Assembly (NCBI GenBank): GCA_030765045.1
Contig: CM060967.1
Location: 144,522,251 to 144,586,250 of the forward strand
DNA from: Tenodera sinensis
Taxonomy: Eukaryota; Arthropoda; Insecta; Mantodea; Mantidae
Reading direction: 5' to 3'
DNA length: 64,000 nucleotides
Below are positions 45,652 to 57,339 of this stretch, piece by piece. Made by a program: the position numbers and the translations under genes. The notes beneath the pieces are model-generated. The model ran no database searches, was not told the DNA's origin, and saw nothing but the letters and a program-made list of their open reading frames with translations. Every line of letters starts with the position of its first letter. Position 1 is the first letter of the stretch.

Positions 45652-45870
45652 CCGCCTCTGTAGTGTGGTGGTAACGTGTCTGCCTGATAGTCAAAAGGTC
45701 CCAAATTCGAATGTCGGTTAGGGTGAGTAATCTGAATAGGGTTTCTTTCCGGGGCTTCTCCTATGTCGAGTAAGATTAAGCTCTATGGACTCCGGGCTCA
45801 TTTGAGGAATATTTCACCTTTTTCATTCATTGTTCGATATGATATTATGTTGGAGGATGTTCACATAAAA
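45652..45870 (+). mobile_element. tRNA-derived SINE, family B
   Basis: CCTCTGTAGTGTGGTGGTAA (box A) and CCCAAATTCGAATGTCGGTT (box B) at tRNA-like spacing, then AGGGTGAGTAATCTGAATAG and a GGGTTTCTTTCCGGGG block. The same order is found on the minus strand of 53965-54180. The head resembles Asp/Gly/Val-type tRNAs in its GTAGTG.GGTGGTAACG box. Confidence 0.8.
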
Positions 45871-45879
45871 AGCACCCAC

Positions 45880-46036
45880 GCACACACTGTCTCACTTAGT
45901 CACACACTTACTCACTGACCCACTCAGCCATTCACTTACTGAACCACTCACTCACCCACCCAAGCACCCATCCATTCACTCACTCGCTTACTCACTGACC
46001 CACTCACCTACCACTTACTCGCTCTCTCTCTCTCTA
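45880..46036. repeat. Degenerate ACTC-rich simple repeat
   Basis: Successive CACTCACCCA, CACTTACTCACTGACCCACT and similar words with a loose 4-base step, ending in (CT)n at about 46021-46036. Confidence 0.85.
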
Positions 46037-46318
46037 AAAGTCAAAATAGCCGTTGAGATAAATAAAAATATAATATAATGTAAATCCCGCTTCAGGTCAC
46101 GAAAAAGTAAACATTCGCAATTAACACTAGCTTGTCAGATATATGCTTTTTTGTGTGCATCAACTTGCTATTAATGATCGTTCTAGATATAAAACTATGT
46201 GTATATATACACACTAAAATGAGCGATCATTAAATATACCATAAAATTCATATACAATGTAAAAGAAAGTATTTACCTGAACAAAAGACAGAGACACGCA
46301 AAGTAACATATAAAATAA

Positions 46319-46385
46319 GAGGTGGAATCAGGACTGAAAAATTCAATGCCATGGCCGGGATTTGAACAACGGATATCCCCATTCC
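46319..46385 (-). mobile_element. SINE head fragment, same family as 36003
   Basis: GAGGTGGAATCAGGACTGAA, AAATTCAATGCCATGG and GGGATTTGAACAACGGATA correspond to the plus-strand view of the copy at 36003-36110; the box A end is lost. Confidence 0.65.
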
Positions 46386-46633
46386 CACACACGACTTGTA
46401 TGTTTAAAAACATCAGCAGTATGTTTGTTGGCATAAATAAATGATAACGTATAAAATGTTCAATATTATTTATTATTTATTATTCATCAGGAGAATAAAA
46501 GATTAAAAAGAACCGAAGTTACACACAAAATGAACATACACATGAAGGGCGAAGTGCTGGTAAATAATCATGTGTGTTATATATTTTTATATTTTTTAAT
46601 CTCATAATGAGGGAGCAAATCCGAAACTTTGAA

Positions 46634-46890
46634 AACTGACGGAGTTGGCTCCTCGGTTACACGTAAGACTCACGTTCAGGAGGTCTGCAGTTCAAATCAG
46701 GACTGTCCTCCTTGACTGACATTTTTTTCCAGATTTTTCTCATCCCGGCGAACACCGGATAGGTACCCTAAACGTAGGCCTGACCGATTTCTTCCCAAAA
46801 TTTGTTTTCCAAATAACATTTCATTGCACGCATCACTAGTGCCCAGTGCCTATAGTGTCTAGTAAGAACGGGCGTTAAACACTACGAAAT
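46634..46890 (+). mobile_element. tRNA-derived SINE
   Basis: GAGTTGGCTCCTCGGTTACA gives a box A-like start, and GGTCTGCAGTTCAAATCAGG is box B. The body includes TCATCCCGGCGAACACCGGA and ends in GGCGTTAAACACTACGAAAT with an A-rich tail, a common SINE 3' end. Confidence 0.7.
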
Positions 46891-47050
46891 AAAAGTAATA
46901 TTGTTTTCCTTCGCCCAGAACATTCCTGTGTTTTCAGTACTGAGCCTATAGCAGCAAACACTTGGTAGTTCGCATTTACGCATTAGTTAGTAAAGCGTGT
47001 CCCATACGAAGCATCTTCCTTGATTCCTGTTCATTTATTGTAATCTTTAT
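46891..47050. other. No supported feature
   Basis: Short spacer between a SINE and the family T element. Confidence 0.3.
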
Positions 47051-47054
47051 AACA

Positions 47055-47652
47055 TACAGGGTGGAAGGGAAATTATTACATTCTTTCTAACATGTGCTTC
47101 ATTGAAGCGTTACAAACATAAAAAGTATAATGCTATTTTGTTGTTTGATTAGCTGATTTCGAAAAATTAAATTATTTTTGTCCCAAATTGGATGCATAAT
47201 TCCACAAGAATATAGGAAGATAATAGTTTGTTACTTGTAAGATGCGTAGAGTAACTTACTTATTACATAGTTTCGGTAGTAATTATGGGACATCACACAG
47301 GGTTGAGGTTGGTCACGGATCTGAACCGGTTTCTGGATGTAAACATGTCGGTCGCTTGCAGGGTGGTGTAATGTTTTGGGAAATAATAATTCTGATTGGC
47401 CTGCACTCGCACAGCAAATATAGAAGGACAGTTGCTAACGCTCACGAGATGCGTGGTAGCGTGTTGGTTTCTGTACTGACCTAGTGAAAGTGACACCCAC
47501 ACAATCTGCAGTGTTGCCATCTTGTTTTCGACAAAACTAAACTAGACCGTAGGAAATGGTCAGAGACAGAAACGTAAGATACAAAATGTGTTCCAAATAC
47601 CGAGATCTATCACTGGTTTGAATTAATGTAATGACTTCACTTCTACCCGGTA
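47055..47652 (+). mobile_element. TIR element family T, copy 2 (reference copy)
   Basis: Starts TACAGGGTGGAAGGGAAATT with ATTACATTC; its reverse-complemented end is TACCGGGTAGAAGTGAAGTC with ATTACATTA. These make about 29-base inverted termini with few mismatches and TA at each end, as expected for a Tc1/mariner-type or similar non-autonomous element. Length 598 bases, no transposase frame. Confidence 0.85.
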
Positions 47653-47659
47653 GAGATCG

Positions 47660-48480
47660 TTCCCTTTTACGTTCTTAGGAAATATTGTAAGAAAGCGTGA
47701 CATAAGTGAAATCCTAAAAAAAGGAAATGTACCTTTTTGGTATCCACTTTTCAGAACTACAGCACTATTCTTTTCCTTTGCCATTTATTTTACGCCGCTT
47801 TAACTACGTTGCCATTTCGCGACGGATCTGTTACACATTCCGCCGGCCTTACTTTAAGTAGCAATGTAAACAACAGCACGTGTTTGACTAATATTCCATT
47901 GGTTGGCCAAATCGTACAAATTCCGTATCAGCAGGCGCGAATAGAAATAGTTACCTACATTTAAGACAACTACAATAATTAGTTATAAAAATACTTCAAA
48001 AAGCTTCTAGCAAGAATAAATGAAATTCATTAATGTGAAAATTTATTGTTATTAACATATTTAACTGCGATACGAAATATATGTAATGTACCCATATAAA
48101 GGAGTGAAGGAATATATAGTTTGTTCAAAATGGCGTCTGTCTTGGAGTACGTAAAGCATGCCAAGGGAAACCATACGAAGTGGTAAAAAGTGAATTGTTT
48201 TAAACATATTTACAGAATACTGTGAGAAATACCCATTACTATAATTGTGCAATTCTTTATTTTACGTAAGACTGTAGAATATATCGATCTCTTCACTTCC
48301 TTCTATGTCTGTAAGCAAAAGTCGCTAGTTGTCAAATGTACTTCTATCACAGAACACCTAGCGTAAAGAAGGGAAACTACGTGTAAAAACTGTGCCAACC
48401 AAAAAGCACTCCAAGTGGGCTGAGTTGAAACTAAAGTATGAGAAATCGCGGTCCCGAATCCTCACGCTACCGGTAGCTCT
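47660..48480. other. No supported feature
   Basis: A 75-codon frame at 47737-47964 has no recognised domain. Otherwise AT-rich. Confidence 0.4.
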
Positions 48481-48484
48481 TACG

Positions 48485-48789
48485 GCTGTATTTTTCATAC
48501 CTGCTCACCTATCAGCCTCAGCTGATCGTATGCCCTAACGCCATATTGCTACACTGGCGCGTCAAGTTTAACACATGAGCTTCCTTAGTTGCGATTAGTT
48601 CTTAAGAGTGCTGCATATTAAAGCTCACGCAAATTAACCTTTATTTGCTTTAATAAATGCGGCACTCTTAAAAACTACAATCACAGCTATAGAGGCTTGC
48701 GTATTAAACTTTGGGCGTCATCGGAAGCAATATGGCATTAGGACATATGATCAGCTAAGGCTGACACTTAAGCATGTATAAAAACAGTT
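48485..48789. repeat. Foldback element with imperfect arms of about 150 bases
   Basis: The left arm (48485-48636) and reverse-complemented right arm (48641-48789) align through CTGATC.TATG.CCTAA, GCCATATTGCT, CAAGTTTAA...ACGCAAGC-like, TTTTTAAGAGTGC.GCAT and TTAAAGC. The centre is GCAAATTAACC/TTTATTTGC. The arms have diverged by perhaps a quarter, so the hairpin is old. No coding sequence. Confidence 0.85.
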
Positions 48790-48799
48790 TATTTGTTAT

Positions 48800-50518
48800 A
48801 ATTCCTTTTGGCTAAAAGTGTCCAATAGTCTGTACATCAATAGCTTTTATGAAATATTAACGACTTCTGCAATGGTTGCTGGTTCAAATGACTAGTTTTC
48901 TTAATAGCAACAACAAAATGTTTCTTTTTCATTTCTGACGCTGACACTAATTACTCTGCATGACATAAGGTAAAATATTTTCTACTTTAATTAGCAACCT
49001 TAAAGTTTTTGTGTGAACTTGCAACCAAACATTAGGATGTGGTATTTGACAGGGAAATGGGAACAATTACGCATGTTTGACACTTTTATTTATTCCTTCT
49101 AGCATAACACAATTTGACATATTTGCATAATAAGCACAAATAACCTCACAAAGAGGCTTCTGCGTACATTATATACCACACTGTATTGCTCCATAGGCAA
49201 ACACCTGTTTTGTCATTCATTAGATTATTATTAGTCTGACAACAAATGTCCTCTAACAGTTTCACGTCATTTAACACTTCCACATTATTTCAATCTCTCA
49301 TATATTCAGCACCAGCACTGGACACCAAAAAGGTACAGCTTGCGAAGTTATACACCCACAATCACAGGAATACCTTTAACTCCAACTTTCCATCATGCAT
49401 ATCCTAGAAATAAACAAAAACAATGCAACGAATAGCAACATTTATGTATAACTAAAGTCTAAAATGAAAGTGACCTGCGTAAAGAAGGGCTAGGCCATTA
49501 TCCTATTTACATTTAAAATATACATAATTTTAGATGGATTATAATTAGGCTTAGTAGTCCAGCTACACTACAAATGTCACAAGTTATTGGCATTTGTAGT
49601 GGTCATGTGACATAGTGCACAGTGTGCGGAACAGGTTCTGTCCGTCTGCTGTTCAGACAAAACGTGCACAACTTCATTCTTTTGGTAGCTCACCTACTAA
49701 GCTTAATTATAAACAATTTCAGCAGTTGTAAATATGATTATATAGCAAGTAATAAATTTTCTGCCAAAAGTCGCAGGTTTGCAATCTTAACACTCTCGTA
49801 ACAGCTTTAACTGACACATTATTAGAATATCAATTGCTCTAGTAAACAAATAATTCGGTTACCGGTCTGGCAAATACCACTTGAGAGTTAGATATCAAAA
49901 GTATGATTATCTTATTTTATAGGCATTCATTAAAATATCAATCACATGTTAATATTCTTGTATATTAATGTACGTATAAACTCATTTATGTAAATTTGGT
50001 TTGGTTCGGCAAATACAGAACACTCAACTCTTGAAGGCAATGTCAATTACTTACTTGTGAAAAAATTGTTTCACATGACAATTCTGTATTTGTTGAAATA
50101 GGTTATGATGAGCAACGATTTCTATTATCCACAGTTTGTTGCATCCATTTGCTTAATAATGTAATTTAAAATATGTGAAGTGGTGTTATTTAAGAGAACT
50201 GAAGAATATAAAGAAAAGGGTATAATATTTATTAGAAAATGTTTAATGTACAAATACTGATATGAATTAATCCTGGTTAACAACCACACAGTAATGGTAA
50301 CCAGAGTGGAAACCAGAACACATATTATCGATCAGCATATCGTTAGCAAAGTGGAGGTTGATATTGTGCATTGGAATTCATTTGTTTCTAATGGAGCACT
50401 AATATATTTTTTAGGTTGCATCCCTGTTCTCATGCTATTTCATGCATTTATGCACTACTTCGCTATTGCTTGAACTCTCTATACCATTCCTTGTACTGTG
50501 CATCTGACAGTATGGACA
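48800..50518. other. No supported feature
   Basis: 1.7 kb of AT-rich sequence. A small hairpin (CACTACAAATG / CATTTGTAGTG near 49567-49603) is the only structure noticed. Confidence 0.45.

Positions 50519-50519
<1 letters not shown>

Positions 50520-50576
<57 letters not shown>
50520..50576. repeat. (TA)n microsatellite
   Basis: Uninterrupted alternating T and A for about 57 bases. Confidence 0.98.
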
Positions 50577-50578
<2 letters not shown>

Positions 50579-50624
50579 TCTCTAAGACATGATATGAACA
50601 TAAGAAGATCATGGAGCGTTAGAC

Positions 50625-50690
50625 AAAAATCAATGCTGACCTGGGATTCAAACCACGAATCTTCAGCTTAGTATGCCATTTCATGACTAT
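50625..50690 (-). mobile_element. SINE head fragment
   Basis: GACCTGGGATTCAAACCACG on plus is a reversed box B, followed by AATCTTCAGCTTAGTATGCC, a weak reversed box A region. Resembles the family at 36003. Confidence 0.45.
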
Positions 50691-50699
50691 CTACTGGCT

Positions 50700-51130
50700 A
50701 TAATTTATTTGCATAAATACTTGAAGAATTATTCACAACTCAATCAAGTAAGGATACCAGTGGCTTTTACACTCATGTTGGCAGCTCTGCATTGTCAGTG
50801 AGATAAGTAAACAACTGAGACAGCAAACAGAGGCACTTGACTATCTCCAGCCAAGTAAAAAATCCATAATGTGCCTATTACTTTGCACAACAACCAATGT
50901 GTAATTTTTTAAAAATACACATTGCTTATAATATCCTGCAATTTTGATTACTATTCCACATCTTCTAAGGGAAGGTCAATTATGTATTTTACAACTTGTG
51001 CAACAAATGGATGCAATTAACTGCCACATGTGTGCGAAAAGCTATGATAAAAGTTTTGGCAAATACACTATCTTCATCCAATATCACAGGTACAGTAAGA
51101 AGCTCTTAAAACTCATTGAAAATAAATAAC
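50700..51130. other. No supported feature
   Basis: A 61-codon frame at 50944-51129 has no recognised content. Confidence 0.35.
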
Positions 51131-51134
51131 GTAC

Positions 51135-51437
51135 CTTCAGATTCTAACTTTAGTTTCCACTGGGGATTTACACCGCAATGCTGCAAGGAATATATCGTAG
51201 GCCACTGCCTGCGTGGCTGAAAATTAAATACATATTAATACAATTATCAATAAAATACAATGTTAACACTCCCACTAACAATAATCTTACACCTAATTGC
51301 TATGTATTTCACCAACATTAATAGAAAATACCAATATTACACACATATATATTAAGTACAAATAATGCAAATGTATAATTACCTCTCTGTCGAAGATCAT
51401 TTTGCGACGAAAAACTTATTTTACCAATACGCACCAT
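51135..51437 (-). other. Candidate pair of small spliced exons
   Basis: Read leftwards, ATG at 51437 in the context GAGCCATGG opens 18 codons (MVRIGKISFSSQNDLRQR) up to a possible donor AGAG|GTAATT (exon edge 51383). 166 bases further, TTTTCAG precedes 82 bases (51216-51135) ending GAAG|GTACGT. Joining the frames gives ATQAVAYDIFLAALRCK..., which hits a stop just before the second donor. This could be a 5' untranslated leader, a tiny reading frame or chance. No domain. Confidence 0.2.
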
Positions 51438-51439
51438 GG

Positions 51440-53160
51440 CTCACGCTTCCAGAACAACGTTTGTTTTCGTTACAAAACTTCAAAACTTGAATCGGCCAAT
51501 CAGATTTTCGTACGGGTCTAGCAGTGCCACCAGCGCCACTCCTTGGTGTGCTGTCGAACTAGTTACTCGTGTTTCCAATTCCCCAATCGAAGTGTACCCC
51601 CCCCCCCCCCCCCCGACTTCTATGCAATACAGAGTGCAAAACCCAGAAGTCACTCACGTGGCTATGAAGTTCATATAACGCACATTGTAAACCGCGCCTT
51701 ATTTCTAACAATTATAGGGTCCCAAGGAGGAATACAATTTCCACTTTGTTTACAGTGCTACCTAATGTAAAGCCGGTGAAGGTATAGGAGGTGCCTCATG
51801 AGGTGGGTGTCGAAAAGTTAGCCTTCTTGGTCTCATCCCTGTATCGCACTATCTTGCTTTGTCACGTATCCACAAAAACCTCAATGCTAAACAAGTATGC
51901 TTCAGATTCTGCAGGGGCAAATAGTAGCTTCGACACTATCTTACGAAACTTGATCTCTGCTTCTACACGAGCCAAATTTATGACATCATGGCAGCGTCCC
52001 ATCCGTTTTCGTTATCTATGAATGGACGGCACTCACTTTTTACCATCTATTTTAATTTTTTTACTGTTGTTTTTGACTTAAGGTGAACTTTGTGTCATAG
52101 TATAAAGTAACCAGTCCTTAGCGACTGAGGGAAATCACGAAAACATAACCCAGTCATTCTGGTCAGTCACGTGATTCGAATCCTGAATAATCCCGCCAAG
52201 TAAAAAATAAGTTGCACTTTATATTCAACACTCAATTGAAATGTTGAGGCAGATAGTAAAACATCACAGATCATGCCTTGCAGTTGCTTTGTGAAACTCT
52301 ATGAAGGAAAATTCACATGACGTTCCACTCACATTTTTCTCATTTAGTAGCCTAGATAATCCAAAATGATACACAGGAATAAAACATTTTGGTAATTTGC
52401 TGTGCAACCTGTAACAATAACCTTCATTACGTTGCTACGCGATGCATTGTAGCGTCTATCTTCACTTGTTCCAGATTTATAATGACTAAGAGACTGCAAG
52501 TGAATTTTACAAACGTAGGTTTTAATGTGTATTTTATTCCAAGCACTCTTGTTTCCTATTGTATGCAACAAACGCAATTTGGCTGCATCAAACAGATTTA
52601 CAATGTTTGGTTACGTGCTTTAGAGAGGGCTTGACTGAAAAAATAAACAATGAGGTAACTTTTCTTGGCAACAACCTTAGTCAACGTTCAGTTATTTCAT
52701 CTCATGCAAGCCCTGGTGGATATGGAATACTTACATCGAGGTACACAAAGATGGCAAATAATAGATCGTGGGGACAGATTTAGCCCTGCCCTCTGCATGC
52801 TCTGGTTTTGGGCACGATTCTGCCCACTTTATTGGTAGGTTACTTTATTTCGCCAAATAATAGTGAACTGTCGAGGGATAACATTACACACTAGTTGTCT
52901 AGTTCTCATCTGCGATGTATCGTCAGGTAATGGTCAAAATGACGTAGTTGTCGACGGGCTCTTAAACCCCACTCGCTCGCTCACTCATTCATTACACATT
53001 TATACATTCCGTTGTAGGTATATGAATAACACAAGCTAAAGCGCCGGTTCTTTATAGATGACATGCTCCTTGCATAATCACCTGATAAAAACCCAGTTTC
53101 CAGTTGAACAGATCTACATATTAGAAAACTCAAACCAATAATAAAGAATATCCCAGACAT
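51440..53160. other. No supported gene; poly(C) run
   Basis: A run of 18 C lies at 51597-51614. Frames at 51436-51770 and 51791-52021 are short and overlap without recognised domains. Confidence 0.4.
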
Positions 53161-53164
53161 TTTG

Positions 53165-53960
53165 TTTTACTTTCTCTACTACGTTTAATAAAGTAGAGAA
53201 GGTATTGTATTCCACTCAAAAATTTGATGCCAAGATTTCACCGGAGATATAATTCTTGTGTGTTTGTCTGTGTGTCAGTCTGTGGACACCATAACTCAAA
53301 AACGAAAAGTCGGTTAAAAACCAAAGTTGGTATTTAAGATGCGACACGAAGATTTTGAAGAAAATTGCTCCACCCTAAACTCCCTTTACATCGAAATTTT
53401 TTTCGAAAATTTTGATTTTCTTGAAAATGGCTCTAACGATTTTGATTAAAATATATTTTTTAGATATTTTCATGACAAATGAAATGTATATCTTGAATTT
53501 TCTGGCTATAGCCCATGAAGTCCTGTTTACTCTCGATGACTCTTGCATAACTGGTAAACCGTAAGAGATAGACCAAATCTTACTGTACAAAACATGTAAA
53601 TCTTGCTAAACACACAATTTATATCTCAATAAATTTTTTGGATATATTTCTTTTTAGCTGTGTGAGTGTTGGAATAGTTAAACGTCCTCAAATGGAAGAT
53701 CGTTATTAATTTTTTAATATCTTTTGCCGTGAAAAGAGGATGAAATTTCAAAACTTTAAAAGATTAGACTATCACTCAAAGCGTACTGTATTCCCATATT
53801 CCCATATTCCCTTTGCATGTGCAAGGAAACAAGCAATAGGAATCTTTCTGCAAAGGTTTATTTCAAGTAATACGAAGAAGATAGAATAAACAGTTTTAAG
53901 ATGGTTAGAACAAGAGTGGAGAAACTCATGTGAGTGCAAAAACGTCAAATTTTTTAATTT
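53165..53960 (+). repeat. R1 element, full length
   Basis: Starts TTTTACTTTCTCTACTACGT and ends GTGAGTGCAAAAACGTCAAA. All blocks are in order. The segment after GGTATTTAAGATGCGACACG lacks about 20 bases found in other copies. Confidence 0.85.
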
Positions 53961-53964
53961 AACA

Positions 53965-54180
53965 TCCCTCAACCTTGTGGATCACATCCGAGATGACTGA
54001 ACGGCTGAAATGATGCTCATATGAGCCCATGGTCCAAAGTTACTCAATATTTGTCTTCTCAGAATAAGGAAAAACCCCTGAAAAACCCTATCCGTTTAAC
54101 TCACCCTAACCGAGATTCGAACTCGAAACCTTTTGAAATGTATCACTATCACACTACTCCCACACCACAGAGGTTGTATA
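53965..54180 (-). mobile_element. tRNA-derived SINE, family B
   Basis: Minus-strand order: CCTCTGTGGTGTGGGAGTAG, GGTTTCGAGTTCGAATCTCG, TTAGGGTGAGTTAAACGGAT and AGGGTTTTTCAGGGG, matching the copy at 45652. It lies a few bases beyond the end of an R1 element. Confidence 0.8.
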
Positions 54181-54189
54181 TCCCATAAC

Positions 54190-54450
54190 AGTATTTCTCA
54201 TACATTCTGTACCTTAAGAACATCTATATTTTTATGTCCCATTTATATGCTACCTTTAACATCGAAGATCATATCGGTGGCTTTTAGCCTCTTGCAACAA
54301 TTTGCTCAACAACAATGATGTTCGCTCGCTTAGTGGTGTTTACAACTTTGGGTTTCTATTACTTTGGTGTTTTTTATTTTTTATCACATTAAATTCACAC
54401 TCCCAATCATACTTCCAAACTCTATGGAGAATGGGAAATAATTGTAGTGG
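54190..54450. other. No supported feature
   Basis: Short frames only. Confidence 0.3.
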
Positions 54451-54454
54451 AAGA

Positions 54455-54540
54455 AAAAATTCCTACCCTCCCAGCTGGGAATCAAACCCGCGACCCCTTG
54501 CATTGCAAGCAAGTGCTATAAAGACAGCTACAGGGCCAGC
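54455..54540 (-). mobile_element. tRNA-like SINE head (Ala/Ile-like)
   Basis: Minus strand: GCCCTGTAGCTGTCTTTATA, GCTTGCAATGCAAGGGGTCG and CGGGTTTGATTCCCAGCTGG form a nearly complete tRNA-like head with D, anticodon and T-arm words. Acceptor pairing is not evident, so SINE is preferred over a true tRNA. Confidence 0.6.
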
Positions 54541-54544
54541 ACGT

Positions 54545-54965
54545 ATTATACAAAAGTCATTCAAATAAAGAAAAAGCCTCCACAGAACGTTTTATATATT
54601 CAATTTATCTGCAATAGAAGTATCTCAAGCATATATTTTAATAAAAATCTTTAGAACAATTTTTAAGAAAATATAAGTAATCACAAATGTTTACGTAAAG
54701 CATCATTTGTGTTGGGGGTAATTTATTTAGGTTAAAACCTTTAAAAAAGCTAGGGTTAAATACCAAATTAAGTATTTAAATGACATTTTGTTTTCCAGTT
54801 ATGCTGTATATATATACATACATAGAAATCTCTAGCCTTAATACATGGTATTGTTTGTAAAAACGCCTTTTTCCGGACTAGGAACACTGGAAGCGTATAT
54901 TTTCCCTGAAATCTCGCAACAGAATATCTGGATGGAGTAAATCACTTTCTCCGCACACTATAGGT
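54545..54965 (-). repeat. R1 element, strongly diverged 5' half
   Basis: The reversed R1 order is still visible: AAGTATCTCAAGCATATATT, ATCTTTAGAACAATTTTTAA, TTTGTTTTCCAGTTATGCTG, CCTGAAATCTCGCAACAGAA and TGGATGGAGTAAATCACTTT. It is the oldest-looking copy in the window. Confidence 0.6.
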
Positions 54966-54969
54966 AGGT

Positions 54970-55635
54970 AGTAAACAAAATAAAAATTCTACATCTTCCT
55001 TTATCTAATCACCCAGCGTAGGTGGACTGATTCTACACTGGTAGAGGTGTACTCCAACGTACATCCCTGTGTTGACCCTGTATCGTGTGTGACAATTAGC
55101 AGGTAATCCAGTTTAATGCATCAGCAGAGCCGAGAGCGAATGTGCTGGTCACCTCTCACCACAAGTCCATAGCAGATGATGATGGATTTGAACTCTATTG
55201 GATGATCTATCTTGGTGTTCCACCACGAATCTAATAAGTTTCATTATCTAATGGCATCACATCTCAAGTGCTTTTAACTACACTGACACCTGTAAGTTAC
55301 TCTGAGAATATTCGCCATTAGCTCCAATGTTGTTAGCTAATGCTGGATTTCTGACAATGAAGTCATTAATCCTCTTGCTCTCCAATATTTTTTCACTGAT
55401 GATATTGAAGAGAGCAATAGCAGTAACAGTAACCGCTTTTTAGAGAGCACCATATTTTTATATTTTTGGCGGTCACATCGCTCTCTCACAACCCCCAGAA
55501 TGTCTGGAGGACCACACCTGTCGTTGGTTTACGGGTCTCACCGACTTGACCGGGACAGTTATCAAAATAAATTCACCGACCATATGCTCTGAGTACCAAT
55601 CAGAGGACGTATTACATGCCATGACAGGTCAGCAT
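54970..55635. other. No supported feature
   Basis: No recognised gene or repeat. Confidence 0.4.
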
Positions 55636-55639
55636 GTTA

Positions 55640-55896
55640 GGGGTTAAGATTTTATAGTGAAATTAGAGCATTGGAGAGGTTGGAAAAATAAAGACTCCCT
55701 AGCCCTCGGGAATCCTAATAGCATCGGGGTCGGAAGAGAACAAGAGATGACCAAGGTAAGGTCAGATAGAAAAGTTACAGTGAGGAGCAAAACACTAGTA
55801 AGTGGAAGTAATGTTCTGCTCAGCTTGAGTACCTTGTGGTCGCCATTCACATATCCCCTAGACGGAGACTCCTGTTAATGTTGTTATTAATTACTA

Positions 55897-55992
<96 letters not shown>

Positions 55993-56032
55993 ATTATTAT
56001 TAATATTATTATTAATATTATTATCATCATCA
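55640..56032 (+). mobile_element. SINE-like element with (TTA)n tail
   Basis: CTCGGGAATCCTAATAGCAT, CGGGGTCGGAAGAGAACAAG and GGAAGTAATGTTCTGCTCAG precede a (TTA)n/(ATT)n tract of about 140 bases (about 55893-56030), interspersed with AATATTATT near its end. The combination of a compact GC-richer body and simple-repeat tail suggests a retroposed element; only one copy is in the window. Confidence 0.45.
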
Positions 56033-56479
56033 TACATTAAATAGAAAATTCATATGGCTTTCCTGTAATGGAAGTATAATACATTGATATGTCAAATCAT
56101 TTTTAGTAAAACGTACAAATATATGTAGGTCATGAGGTGAGATATGAACCAATCTTGGGAAGGGAAACTGTTTTCCTTCCCTCACTCTCTGCAACGGCTG
56201 AGAGGGGGGAATAGCCGGGCCAACTTCTGCGAATGAATATACACTGTTGCAACAGGCAATTGTAGTTCACATGATGGTAATTGTTGTCGCATAGCCAAGT
56301 TATAGTGAAATCACTTTGTTCGTTATAAAGCTAATTTTATACATATATAATGTCATTAGCAATATGCAATAAAGTTATGCTAGCAAACTTCACTTCTTTA
56401 TGTGCGTTATGAAGAGTTGTCACTGCGCAGCTAAGGAAATTGCTCTTGTCTGACGAGCTATACTTCTAAACCGCACGCA
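56033..56479. other. No supported feature; possibly the distal part of an LTR relic
   Basis: May be the 3' end of the minus-strand LTR-like relic at 56480, but no terminus was located. Confidence 0.3.
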
Positions 56480-56832
56480 GGTAGTTAATAACACACACAA
56501 ATACACATACACACAAAAGGCTGTTCTATCCGATCCGATCTGGCTGCTCTCGCCGTCTCAGCTAGCTTATACGTATAGGTGTGAATGACGTAGCATGAAT
56601 TTTTCTAAAAATTCATCTCTTTTAGAACCTCTCGTAAATAAGCTGTAGCCGGAAGTCCCTCGAACAATCTGGAAACTGATTGTACTGCCGCACTCCACTG
56701 TCGATGTCTACTCGCCACGCAGTGGTGTGAGGTAGCTCACACTGAGTTTCTTTGAGGCACGCGGCCACCCAGTGGTATGAGGTAGCTTGCCGTGTCCGAA
56801 TTTGATGGCAGTTACCAGCCGGTGTCATAACA
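56480..56832 (-). mobile_element. Gypsy LTR relic, same family as 11836 and 59524
   Basis: Minus strand: ATGACACCGGCTGG near the start, then AAAGAAACTCAGTGTGAGCT, ACCTCACACCACTGC, TTTACGAGAGGTTC and CACACCTATACGTATAAG. These correspond in order to blocks of the solo LTR at 11836-12339. The first part contains an extra duplication of the CCACTG.GTGGC.. block. Termini are eroded. Confidence 0.5.
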
Positions 56833-56904
56833 TATAATCACTTAAAGGGAGTTGATAAGTGGCGAACGAAAAAATATCTAGAAGTAGGTTGTATTCCAGT
56901 TCCA

Positions 56905-57335
56905 CTTTTGGGATTCACATCGGGGGAGAGCGCTCCTCCCTCTCCTAATCTCTCCAACCAATACAATACAGAAGATACTCCTGAGCATGTAATGTTTAAC
57001 TGTCAGAAATACAGTGAAATAGCACAATCTAACAGGGAAAAGCTCATGCACCTCACTCTATCGGAAATGGTCAGGAATAAGGAAAATCTAAATACTTTAA
57101 ATGAGTTAGCGACTGAAATCAGTATAGCAGAAAGAGCTTTAAGACAAACTGAACAAGAAAGAAATCTAAGAAATTTTTGTACACCTCCAGCGACTGTTGT
57201 AGCACCATCCCGTCGATCATTAAGATTGTCAAACCAACTGTAAGCAGAAAGGAGAAGAACGAGGCCAAAACAACAGCCTGATGAGACTTGGACAGCCTAC
57301 CAGAGACGAATAGCAGCGACTAGGGAACAATAAAC
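56905..57335 (+). pseudogene. LINE ORF2 C-terminal relic (zinc-knuckle region)
   Basis: Open frame of 111 codons with DTPEHVMFNCQKYSEIA, the H...C part of the C-terminal zinc-knuckle region typical of R1/LOA/jockey-type LINE proteins, then NREKLMHLTLSEMV, NELATEISIAERALRQTEQE and a basic tail. After the stop at about 57241 the reading RPKQQPDETW...YQRRIAATREQ seems to continue in another frame. No reverse transcriptase domain is attached. Confidence 0.7.
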
Positions 57336-57339
57336 TACA

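Noticed and set aside
54455..54540. Functional tRNA gene (Ala/Ile-like)
   Set aside because: T-arm and D-arm words are present, but the acceptor stem does not pair and the flanks look like a SINE body. Other heads in the window (25158, 62764) fail similarly in the anticodon arm.
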